From Multifurca ochricompacta (taxonomy: Eukaryota > Basidiomycota > Agaricomycetes > Russulales > Russulaceae), in NCBI GenBank assembly GCA_022496185.1, contig WTXG01000042.1:1-64000 (forward strand): DNA of 64,000 nucleotides, in the 5' to 3' direction. A model generated the notes under the pieces. It made no database searches. It saw only the letters and a program-made list of their open reading frames with translations, and had not been told where the DNA came from. Made by a program: the position numbers and the translations under genes. Below are positions 10,649-19,899 of this stretch, piece after piece (within the stretch, counting starts at the first letter, position 1; each line of letters opens with the position of its first letter).

Positions 10649-11894
10649 GGTCTTCTTCTCGGGACTGGAGCTGTCGTGCGCGGATTGAGATAAGGTCAGA
10701 AGTTGCCATGGGGTGAGTGAGATCGGGGACGAGGAAGGTTGCAAGGATGATATCGAAAGGGAGAAGGGGCTCCACTCCATGAGCCATATAAAACGGGGAG
10801 AATCCGGTGGATTTGCGGATAGTTGCTCTGTCTGCCCAGAAAACGTGCGGCGCCACTATTGGCCACTTGGAGATGTCGCCTTTGCATGTTTTGACGATTG
10901 ACTCCCGGATAGTGCGATGTTGTCGTTCAACGATACTGTTGGCGCAAGAGTTGTAAGCCGAAATTCTGATGTGCTTGATACCAAACTTGCTAGCCAGCCA
11001 GTCTAATGCTGTGACAAAAGGTGTGCCATTGTCGGTAACGATTTCTTCGACAGCGCCCCATCGGCACAGGATGTCTTCGAATATGAAACTGCCAAGGGTG
11101 CGACCTGTCTCGGTCCGGAGAGCGTGCCATTCCAGCCAAGCGGTGAGTGAGCAACGAGCCTGAACGATGTAATGGAATCCGCCGGCAGAAGGCATATGCA
11201 TGGTGTCGATGTATGCCTTTTGGAAGAGTGGAGCTGGAGGTGCGATGGTGGGAGGGATTCGGACTTTAGTTTCTTGACGGAGCTGGCAGTCATGACATGT
11301 CTTGATGAACCATTTGACATTGGTATCGAGAGAGGGCCACCAGAAGCGGTCAGTGAGGAATCGTCTTGTTGAATAAATACCCTTGTGTCCTAAGTCGTCA
11401 TGTGCTGCACGAACAATTGAGAGGCGTTGTGAAGGGGGGATGTAGAGTTGATGGCGTCCAAGACTATTGTGTCGCCAGAGCCGTCCGTCAAGCAGAAAGA
11501 ACTTGCGTGTCTTCTTCAAAAGCTTCTCGGAATTACGATTATCGAGTCCATCTGGTAGCTTGAAGGTTGCCAAGTATTGTTGAATCTGAAGCATATCGGT
11601 GTCGGCATCTAGGGATTGAACAGAAGTAGGAATGTCGGGAGATGGAATGGGAGAGCATGCACTTGCATTGAGTACCAAGGTTGGGGGATTGCCTAGACAA
11701 GTCTGCAGTCTATTAGCCCAAGTGGTCGTCCAGATACCAAGACAGAGTGTGTTGTCGATCCAATCTTCAGGGTCTTCTTCTTCTATGTCTTCTCCTTCTG
11801 CTGGTTCGCGTCTTGATAAGCCATCGGGACCGCGGTGTTTCTGAGCTGGGACATGGACTAATTGAAGTTGAAGAGGAGGATGGCGGCGATCCAC
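10649..11894 (-). pseudogene. Integrase core and end of RNase H, second-family Ty3 element
   Basis: The frame shows the H2C2 zinc-binding region (HDDLGHKGIYSTRRF, TCHDCQLRQ), the DDE core (AYIDTMHMP; VTDNGTPF; SIVERQHRTIRESIVK) and the following helix up to REEDLA, where the solo LTR interrupts it. The N-terminal part (HVPAQKHRGPDGLSRRE) is the end of RNase H and overlaps the preceding frame by some 35 bases in another phase, so a frameshift separates the two. Confidence 0.88.
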
Positions 11895-13425
11895 CTGTTG
11901 ATGGCGGCGTTGGGTTGAATGTCGGGGTTGGCAATCATACCTTTGATGAATTGAGCATCCATTTCTACTACCAGATTTCGAATGCCGACGAGATAAAGGC
12001 GAAGGGCGCGAAGGGTTCGGAAAAGCCCATATAGTTCAAGCTTCACTTGAGAGTACCGAGATTCCCGTTCGTTCCACGAAATAGAGCCAAACCGAGCAGG
12101 GCGACGCTTGCCGTCAGTACAGTCCTGAGAGAGAATCCAGCCTACACCACGCCAAGATGAGTCAATAGCAAGGTAAACATTGTGATCAGAAGAGTAATCA
12201 ATAGAGATGAGGGCCGGGGAATGGATGATTGCGTCCTTGAGAGTTTGCATGGCTTGAGCATGTTGTTCGTCCCATGAAAAAGCTTGTCCTTTGCATGTAA
12301 GGTCAACTAGGGGTCTTGCGATGGAGGAGTAGTTCTTGATCCAGACTTGCATGTAACCGGCGATACCTAAGAAGGCACGAACATCTGTGGTGCATTTGCA
12401 TGGTGGCCAATCGCAGATCTTGGCAATTTTGGAGTCATCTGGAACACGGCCTTCATAAGTGCATTTGTGACCTAAGATGACGACTTCCAGAACGGCAATA
12501 AAAAGCTTTTGAGCCGAAACAGTTGAGCCTGCGCGGCGAAGGCGATGAAGGATGCGGTGCATGTCATTGAGGTGTTCCCAAATGAACCTTCGTATCCCAT
12601 CATTTCCAGGCATCATCTCGTAGTTGTTGTCGAGGGTTTCATAATGGGTGGGGGGTCCTTTGATGCTGCAATCATCCATGAAGGGCCAGGCAACGTTGGG
12701 AATTTCGGGCTCAAGGAGGAATTTGACATCTTCGTGGAATATGGCGATCGCATTGGTCCAGCCCTGAGGAAGACAAGTAAGACGGATGGCGCTGATTGGT
12801 GACTGGATGGTGGTGAGGTCGCGCGAAGAGACGTCCAATGTTCGGTGATCGTAGCCAACAAAGAGATCAAGCATGGTATAGCAAGACCTTCCAGCCATAG
12901 CTTCTATCAACTGGTCAGCTAGAGGTGGAACTCCTGAGTTGCGAATAGTGACTGTGTTGAGGGGTTGAAGGTCATGTACTAGCCGAAGGGCCCTGCTTTT
13001 CTTTTGACGCAAAACCATCTGGATCTGTATGACGCGTCGGAATGTTTGTAAACTCCAGCTGCGAATTTGTCTTTGAATATCTGGATGACTTCTTCGATGA
13101 TGCCGGAAGGAATAGGGATGTTGCGGTGCACCCAAGGAATGTGCTTGATAACAGGGATCTTAACTGGAGTAAAGTAGTCTTTGTGAAATCTCCCTTTTTC
13201 GTCCTCAGTCCAGGCTAGCCCGAGTTCATTGATTTTGAGGATGTGTTGCAATAGTTTCAGCTCTTCCGGCCAAAGGAACTGGTAGCGATTGAGTTCTAAA
13301 GAGTCAAGACGTTCTTGTGTCAGGCGGATGCCGGAGGTGAATTTCAGAGGTTGTATCAGAAGGGAAGGAAGGGAGAGTAATGGATCGGAAGGAATGTGGC
13401 GAATGGTGCAGAAGTCTTCAGGCAA
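11858..13425 (-). pseudogene. Reverse transcriptase-RNase H, second-family Ty3 element
   Basis: Two overlapping frames cover the RT. The upstream one (13425-12979) has the connector and RT start (IPWVHRNIPIPSGIIEEV, GVYKHSDASYRSRWFCVKRK). The next (13135-11858) has LRLVHDLQPLNTVTI, YTMLDLFVGYDHRTL, LPQGWTNAIAIF and the catalytic FMDD box (WPFMDDCSIKG), then RNase H (YLAIDSSWRGVGWIL, ESRYSQVKLELYGL). FMDD replaces the more common YMDD/YVDD. A one-base shift near 13000 splits it. Confidence 0.88.
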
Positions 13426-13719
13426 GGATGTGGGAACTGGTCGGACCTTCTTTGCAACTTTCTTGTAGGCTAGTGTTGAAACTGTGGGGCCAGAATCGTC
13501 AGGGGTGAAAGTAGCGATGTGATGGAGATGGAGAGCTTCGATGCAGGGAGGGGAAGCCTGAACAGCCAGAGCGAGTGTCCTGGAGAAGCCATCCTGGGCC
13601 TTGCGTGCACGAGAAATGATGGTTTCAACTCTTTTTGGATTGTAGGGGTCATGAATGCGGATTTCTACGCGTCCATCTGGATGATCTTCAAGGCGGCACA
13701 GAAGGAGGTGGTGGAAGGG

Positions 13720-15033
13720 TCAGCCGAGCAGGAGGCAAAAAGGGGCGTGTTCCACTACATGCGCATGAATTTTGAAGGAAACATTACCGATCTGCATAGC
13801 CAAGTTTTCAGCACAGCCTAAGGTTTCGCTCAGACTTCCATTCGCGCCTTCCATATTGAGCCAATTGTGTGTGTTGATGCATACACCTGCTTCCTGAGCC
13901 AAGTCCTTCCGTATAACAACTATTTGTGATCCTTGGTCCAATATGCCAGCTTCTGGAGCAGTGCCATTGACTAAGACATCCACTTCTCTAAGGGGCAGTG
14001 AGAATTCGGGTGTGCGGCGTGTGGTGAGTTCCGGAATCGGGACTGATACTTCCTGTGCTGAGTCCAGGGTTTCTTCTATCCAGTTAGTCTCAACACGTCG
14101 AGTGCGAAGCTTCTCAACCATTTCTTTCCAAATGACAGCGCTAGCAGCAAGGATGTGGGCCAGTGTTGTGAGGGCAAGCTTCCCTGTCATAAGCCAAGCA
14201 AAGAGTTCTTCTACTAGTTGCTGATCCTCCAGGGAAGACTGATATCGGTATTGAGGGGTGGTTCGTGGGACTATAGGACCGGCATATGGGGTGGCACTAG
14301 GGTTTATACCTGTGTTAGCTGGAGTCACGGAAGCAGTGGTGAACGGCTGGTCAGGAGTCGTGATTTTGGGTGGGGCTGGTGTGATTGGTTTTTCTATCTT
14401 TGTCATGGCTGCTGGGGTTAGTTCTTGCATCTTTGAGGCCTTGGCTTGTCTCTTCTTCCTTTCAGCGGCAAATACTTGAAAAATATCCATACCATCTTCA
14501 TCACTGTCGTCTTCTGACTCCAAGGGGCTATGGTCGGGTTCCGTGACTTCCTCAATATGAGCTGCTGTCGTGGGTTGAATTCTGAAGGTCTGGATGACCA
14601 GTGTTTGGTGAGGGGGAGTGTCGCGTGAAAAGGCTGTGGTGGAGGGGTTGCTATGGTTGGCTAGCCACTCGTCTATGCTGGCCTGCAGTCCTTGATTCAC
14701 GCCATTCATCGGGATTGGTTGTCCATTGGGCAAGCTGATGCGATTGTTGACTATTGAAGCTCGACCAGAATCGATATATTCTTCGGCGGTTTTGCACTGC
14801 CTAATGCGATGTCCAGTCTTGGCACAGAATGCGCATCCTTCTGTGGGATCAGCACGGCGACGGAAGAATATGGCCTTTGCAGCACTTAGATTGGGAGGGA
14901 TGGTAGGAGGAGCCAACTGAACAGGTGGTGGCTGATGGTATGAGGGAGTTGCCACAGGTGCTTGATGGTATGAAGGGGTTGCCACAGGTGCTTGATGATA
15001 TGAAGGGGTTGCCACAGGTGCTTGATAAAACAT
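13720..15033 (-). pseudogene. Gag zinc knuckle plus protease, second-family Ty3 element
   Basis: An open frame of 437 codons carries at its N-terminus three tandem 10-residue units (QAPVATPSYH), then a CCHC-like knuckle (CAFCAKTGHRIRQC), a long acidic and Pro/Thr-rich linker, and a retropepsin-like domain (VNGTAPEAGILDQGSQIVVI). Its active site reads DQGS instead of the usual DSG/DTG. The two domains sit in one frame here, between the Gag core upstream and the RT downstream. Confidence 0.8.
14931..15024. repeat. 30-bp tandem repeat, three copies
   Basis: Three near-identical 30-bp units (TTGCCACAGGTGCTTGATGG type on the plus strand) encode the repeated QAPVATPSYH stretch ahead of the zinc knuckle. 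The units differ by a few bases, so the array is not perfectly homogenised. Confidence 0.85.
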
Positions 15034-15096
15034 GGATTGGTGACTGAAGTTGGGCTTAGGGAGTGACTGGACGAGGGCAGGGTATCAGTGCTGGAA

Positions 15097-16518
15097 TCAT
15101 AAGTACAGCCCGGCGTAGGCTGGATCGCTAGGGGATAGGGCATGGATCTTCTTTGAGAGCTCTTCGATCTCCTGGTCCTCCTGGTTGCGCGAAGGCTGGT
15201 GGTGATCCTCCTGATTCGAATGTTCTGCAGCGGCACGGTAGACTTCCTGTCGTGGCCTGTTGTCTCGGGATCTATGATTGGAGGGGATGCAGTCTCGGTC
15301 ATTCATCCTCAAGTCTCGTGCTTCTTGGCCGAACCACTGCTGGAGAACTGGATCAGATTTGATGTTGTCTTCAGGAGGAGTAGTGTCCCATTCATCTTCA
15401 GAGCTGAATGCGTTGAATTGTCCACTTGCGAATTCGGTGCAGGCTACTTCAAGCACATCTTCATAGTTGAAGGGCTCTCCTTTGGGGTGTTGGGGGTGGT
15501 CGCTAATGAGTCGGTGATACAAACATCGTCGGTCGTCTGGATGAAATCCCTTCCAGAAGGCATTGTCGCGTTCTTCATCAGTGAGGCGGCGTGAGCTGAT
15601 CAGCGGTTGAGCAAACAGTAGGAACCTTTTGTAATATGTTCTGACATCGCCTTCATCAGCCATTCGCTTTCTAGAAGATAATTTGACTAAGTCCTGAAGA
15701 CGTTGTTTGGAGTACCGATTTTTAAGGGATGCTCAGTGTAGACCTTCTCAAGAGACTTTCTGAAAATAACCCAGTCCTTGACACTGTAGCTGTCTAAGAA
15801 CTGCCAGAGGTCGCCTTGCTCAGGTGGGACATATCTGAGGACTTGTTCTACCATTTGCTGATTTGTGAGTCCCGCCGCGCTAGCCAGGTTTTCGTACTCT
15901 CTGAGGAAGTTCTCGATGTGGTCACCTGGTTGGTCGCCAAAGAAGGGTGCCTTGTTAGATCGAGGGGTGGCATTCCTGCAAGACCGAGGACAGCAATTTT
16001 CGATGACATGGTTTGTGCAAGGGGCGGTGCTGTAGTGTTCTGATTGAAAGGGACTGGGGGCTGTACTGGAAGCGAAGATCATCATTTGAATAAGGGTGAT
16101 GGCGGTGAGGATGGTTCAAATCCTGATGGGTAGTGGGTGAATCGAGGAAGGAGGCTGGCCTTAGCTTGAATGCTGTAGTGTCGGATGGGAGGGGGAATGT
16201 CGAGGTGGCTGGAAGCGTTTCTTGGAACGACGGGCTAGGGATCCTAGAAGCTAGTGCAGAAGTGACTGCGGAGGTGGGGACTGTAGATGGAGTGGGACTA
16301 GAGGAGATCGGCGAAGAAAGCTGATTGATTGCGTTGGAGACTAAGGCGGAGAAAGGAACAGAATAGCTAGGGGCTATGCTCGCTTCTGAAGTGGCTTGAA
16401 GGATGGAGGGCGGTGAAACTAGATCGGGGCGAGCTGTGTTATCAGATGATGTCGATTGTGCAGGAGATGGGGGTCTAGATTGTTCTGACAAGACTGCTGA
16501 AGCTCTAGAAGATGTCAA
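15097..16518 (-). pseudogene. Gag of second-family Ty3 element
   Basis: Three frames tile the region. The N-terminal Ser/Pro/Thr-rich part is at 16518-15955. The Gag core (PFFGDQPGDHIENFLREYEN, MVEQVLRYVPPEQGDLWQFL, DWVIFRKSLEKVY) is at 16085-15687. The C-terminal half (DVRTYYKRFLLFAQPLI, FWKGFHPDDRRCLYHRLI, EEIEELSKKIHALSP type) is at 15663-15097. Each junction is a single-base shift. The core pattern is that of fungal Ty3-type Gag (retrotrans_gag). Confidence 0.8.
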
Positions 16519-16619
16519 AGCTTTTCTAGTAACTCTTGTTGATGGTATTCTGGGCAGTATGATGTTTTGTCAGTGCATAGACAAGTCGCAGGTGCGACTC
16601 AAGAGCAAAGAGGAGGGGT

Positions 16620-17202
16620 TGTTACGAACAGGGCCCAGCAGCCCTATTTTCTTCACTCTCCCCAACCGGGACCCCACTCGTCCACCAACCCTTCACTTCC
16701 TCATTACGTCTCCCTCTTGGGACCCTTCACATGCGTTGCTTCCATCCCCGTAACTGTTGTTTGGCTTGTATACCTGTCGTTTGTCCATGCTTGTCTCTTC
16801 TTATCTTTATCTTCTTATCTTACGACCGGACATTTACTTAATCCCCTATCAGAAGCCAGGCTTTACGCCATCCGCTTTCGTATCTTTGGGCCCACATGAT
16901 TCCGATATCCTTATCTATAGACGCCCATCCATTTACGTATATAAGTCCGTCTTAGCTATGCTGTAGACCTTAGACTTGACTTATGAATACATCGGTGTTT
17001 GTCTTCGGACTTCCCCTTGCAATCTCTGACTCGTCTGTCTCAGTGCTTTCGGCACTCTCTGTTCAACATCATCTTCAGGTGCAGCCCCTTCGACTTTGAC
17101 TCGTCCTCTTAAACTCCAAGGGGTCCTATTGACCTCTTATCTGAAACCCTTGATCAACGCTGTTGCACAAGTTGTGCGGAACATCCCACACCGGACGTAA
17201 CA
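16620..17202 (+). mobile_element. Solo LTR of the chromodomain Ty3 family (583 bp)
   Basis: It begins TGTTACGAACAGGG and ends ACCGGACGTAACA, with GGGGT duplicated at 16615-16619 and 17203-17207. It aligns with the LTRs at 6419, 18669 and 25551, and includes GTATATAAG with AGACTTGACTT about 34 nt downstream. It lies in the 5' leader of the second-family Ty3 element, between the PBS and Gag. Confidence 0.93.
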
Positions 17203-17231
17203 GGGGTGGTCAAGGGGAAACTAAGAACTTT

Positions 17232-17249
17232 GCCTCACTGGGGCAGCCA
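17232..17249 (-). promoter_or_regulatory. Putative tRNA primer binding site, second-family element
   Basis: On the minus strand TGGCTGCCCCAGTGAGGC starts 3 nt after the 5' LTR. TGG complements the CCA end of a tRNA, and 18 nt is the usual PBS length. The tRNA was not identified. This element therefore primes differently from the chromodomain family in the same window. Confidence 0.6.
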
Positions 17250-17252
17250 ATT

Positions 17253-17904
17253 TGTACGGATGTGGTCTGCGGTGAGTAAGAGGCAAAGCGCGTTTCCCGA
17301 GAGGAGAGAGAGAGACAGAGAAGAGAGGAGGAAGGAAGAAACCCAGGATAACTTTGATGTTGAAGGAGAGATGTCATTGTACTTTTTGAACTTGCAAATA
17401 CGTACTTGCTGGTTCCGTTTGACCTTGCACTGGACGATGTTGAGGTTCTTTAGCACACAAGAAGAGAAAAGAGAGAGAGAGAGAGATTCCTAGGTTGCTT
17501 GTTCACTGGCTGGTCTACTACAAGCATTGTATGTACCTTTATATACTTGTGGAGAGACCTAGCTGAAGGAAAGTTTTAGAAAATAAACAGAGGTGAAGCC
17601 ATGTGGGGTGAATGAAAGTGGAATAAGTAAAAGGGAGTAAGGGAGAAACCGGGTAGCCGGGTGTACGGAAAAGAATAGGCAGGTGGCCCGGAACGCGCAC
17701 AATCCCTGTAATATGCTAAGTAAAATTACTTGTACCATAGATCAATCACGCTTTGCACTGGTGTCAGAGTCTGTCCGAAACTAAAGTCAGGCAAATGTTA
17801 GAAAATTTATTGACAGTATAGTATGGAAGAATGAGAGCAAACGGGTCCTGCCAGAAGTGGTGATGACCAGAGGTTTCGCGTCCAACGCCCGAGCCATCCT
17901 TACA
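17253..17904 (-). repeat. Right LTR (5' LTR) of second-family Ty3 element, 652 bp
   Basis: It pairs with 8866-9517 and is followed by the target duplication CTAAC (17905-17909). A TATATA motif on the minus strand near 17540 is the likely promoter of the element. Confidence 0.92.
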
Positions 17905-17909
17905 CTAAC

Positions 17910-18012
17910 TGTCTCATGTAGATAACTTGTCTTTCTAGATGTGTAGTATAGTATAATAGAGTTTTCTTCACCTCTGAAGTATAACTTGTCTTTCTAGCTT
18001 TACACACTAACA
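17910..18012 (+). repeat. 3' LTR of the copia element, second part
   Basis: This continues the LTR broken at 8865. It contains a second copy of GAGTTTTCTTCACCTCTGAA and ends near CACTAACA, which pairs weakly with the TGTT start of the LTR. The exact end is uncertain by a few bases. Confidence 0.55.
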
Positions 18013-18668
18013 CCCCACAGTCAGTATGCTGCGCCTTATGCCTGTTCGACACTACCTAAATGGGTAGCAAGATAATTCAGTTTGTGAATGGTCAAAACTA
18101 TACATTTAATTAGTCTTTACCTAAACAGGTAGCAAGATAACTACGCGAGTAATGTTAGCTATATGCATGGTAAAGATAATCTAAGTAGATACTCACTTCA
18201 GTTTGTGAATGGTCAAAACTGAAGTGTACAACACAGAAATAATGTCCTTAAATACTGTAAAGAGTGTGCTGTGCTATGGTCATAAAGGATTGTATCTTTA
18301 ATCATAAGTAATCATAGTAAATGAGTGGAATGTCAGTATGTATATTACAATGTCCACTTAACTCCATCTTGCACTGGCAACTCTGGTCACCTCTGATCCA
18401 GTCCAGCCAACTCTGATCCATTACCAGCTCAACAGGCCATTGTTTGAGTAATTTTAATTGATAATCTGATTGTAGAGTAGTCTAAAGTAGTCTAGTATGT
18501 ATTTTAGATAATGCCAGACCAGCAGAAACAATTGCACATTAGTAAATAAGATGTGTCAGGGTACTTATGAAAGTAAGCCACTGATAACTAATTGGATTTA
18601 CATCACATGCTCAATTGGCTTTGGTATTTCATAGAATAGTACTAGAACCTATTTAAAGATGCCCTGTA
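18013..18668. other. AT-rich intergenic stretch, no gene seen
   Basis: No coding signal is visible. A 24-bp motif (TTCAGTTTGTGAATGGTCAA plus AACT) occurs twice, near 18075 and 18199. The second copy is part of an inverted repeat (CACTTCAGTTT / AAACTGAAGTG). The phrase GGTAGCAAGATAA also occurs twice (18064, 18128). This may be the decayed end of an older repeat. It ends with CTGTA at 18664-18668, the target duplication of the next element. Confidence 0.5.
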
Positions 18669-19259
18669 TGTTACAACCTCTACCGTCTGTCCCCGTTTTC
18701 TTTTTACTCCCCAACGACGACCCATCCTTGCCACCCACTCTGCACTTCTCGATCACGTCTCCATCGTGGGATCCCTCACGTGCCCTGCTCCCATCCCCGT
18801 GATTCGCTTGGGACTTGTTGACCTGTTGTTTGCTTGTGTTGACTCTTATCTTGTTATCGCTTATCTCGTTATCTTTACGACCGGACACTTACTTAATACC
18901 CTATCAGAAGCTAGACTTTACGCCGTCCGCTTCCGTATATTCGGGCCCACTTGACTCCGTATCCTTATCTCATAGACGCTCATCGAGTTACGTATATAAG
19001 TCCGCTGTAGCTACATTGTAGACCTCAGACTTGACTTATTGAATACATCGGTGCCTGTCTTCTGGACTCCTCCGTTTATCTTTGACTCAATCGTCTCAAG
19101 TACTTCTGGTACTTTTCCGTTCAACATCGTCTTAGGGAGCGCCCCTTTGACTTTGACTCATCCCGTCTCATCTCCAAGAAGCCTTATTGGTTTCTTACCC
19201 GAACCTACGAATCGCGCTGTCACACAAGTCGTGTGGAACGTCCCGCACCGGGCGTAACA
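18669..19259 (+). repeat. 5' LTR of Ty3 copy 2
   Basis: It starts TGTTACAACC and ends GGGCGTAACA. TATATAAG at 18993 precedes the putative transcript start AGACTTGACTT at 19027-19037 by 34 nt. Confidence 0.95.
19027..19037 (+). promoter_or_regulatory. Putative transcript 5' end acting as self-primer
   Basis: AGACTTGACTT lies 34 nt after the start of the TATA box and is the exact complement of 19262-19272. Eleven bases is also the length of the self-primer described for Tf1. The start site itself is inferred, not observed. Confidence 0.65.
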
Positions 19260-19261
19260 TC

Positions 19262-19272
19262 AAGTCAAGTCT
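19262..19272 (+). promoter_or_regulatory. Self-primer binding site of Ty3 copy 2
   Basis: AAGTCAAGTCT begins 2 nt after the 5' LTR, where a PBS must be. It does not start with TGG, so it does not look like a tRNA site. It pairs perfectly with 19027-19037. Confidence 0.75.
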
Positions 19273-19278
19273 CTCAAC

Positions 19279-19899
19279 GTGGCTTCCAGCCGCAGTCAGA
19301 CCCTGTTTAAAGAAGAGCTCATCGAACGAAGGGACGAGAATAATCTTTCACAGCAGACACTTGGTTCTGCCACCTGGAAAGACTTTGAGTCCGAGTTTGG
19401 ATACTACGTCTATCACGACGGAAGATACCAACCGGTAGAATACGACGACGAAAAGAGGGTTTGGTATCGTATCCGATACTCGGATAGCCGACACTCTTGG
19501 GTCACTACAGGACCTGCCCCACCTGAATTTGGATTAGGACCGTGGAGAGAAAATCCCCCGGCCATTGTCACGGACTCTGAACCAGAAGAGTACGTAGAAG
19601 AACATAGTGAAGAAGCACTGGTATTAGCGTCGACTACAACCCCAGTTGCACCCGGAGTTGCCACGTCCAGAGCCCCTGCTTTGACAACTCCCCAGATCTC
19701 CATACAATCGACCGACACTGTCGCCCCGTTTTACCAAAGAATGTCTACCATTGCCGCCCAGCTCCCAGACCCAGCTCCCCCCCCGCCACCACCCCCAGCC
19801 ATGCTGCCCCCGAACATTCCCCCACCGTCAGGACGTCTATCAGGTGTACTACCACAGACATTCACGGGGACCGATCACAAAGCAAAAAGTTTATGTTAG
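19279..19899 (+). CDS. Gag leader and proline-rich N-terminus, Ty3 copy 2
   Basis: The open frame begins right after the LTR and has no ATG before 19741. A GTG at 19279 has A at -3 and G at +4. The encoded protein is conserved with copy 1 (WKDFE-EFGYYVYHDGRYQP, YDDEKRVWY, SWVTT, EFGLGPWRENPP), and most base differences are synonymous. It then becomes proline-rich (PPNIPPPSGRLSGVLPQT) and ends at TAG 19897-19899. The Gag core frame, one base back, overlaps this end (ATG at 19893). Translation could start at the GTG or at ATG 19741. Confidence 0.6.
   Translation: MASSRSQTLFKEELIERRDENNLSQQTLGSATWKDFESEFGYYVYHDGRYQPVEYDDEKRVWYRIRYSDSRHSWVTTGPAPPEFGLGPWRENPPAIVTDSEPEEYVEEHSEEALVLASTTTPVAPGVATSRAPALTTPQISIQSTDTVAPFYQRMSTIAAQLPDPAPPPPPPPAMLPPNIPPPSGRLSGVLPQTFTGTDHKAKSLC

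Larger units (their letters stand above)
8866..17904 (-). mobile_element. Ty3/gypsy retrotransposon, second family (complete, nested)
   Basis: The two long repeats at 8866-9517 and 17253-17904 are its LTRs. The flanks prove it: CTAAC precedes the left LTR (8861-8865) and CTAAC follows the right LTR (17905-17909). The coding order on the minus strand is Gag, zinc knuckle, protease, RT, RNase H, integrase, and no chromodomain is seen. It inserted into the 3' LTR of the copia element. Two solo LTRs are nested in it (9935-10643 and 16620-17202). Its LTR is related to the fragments and solo LTRs at 26850, 27930, 29735, 35850, 46962 and 59970. Confidence 0.92.
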
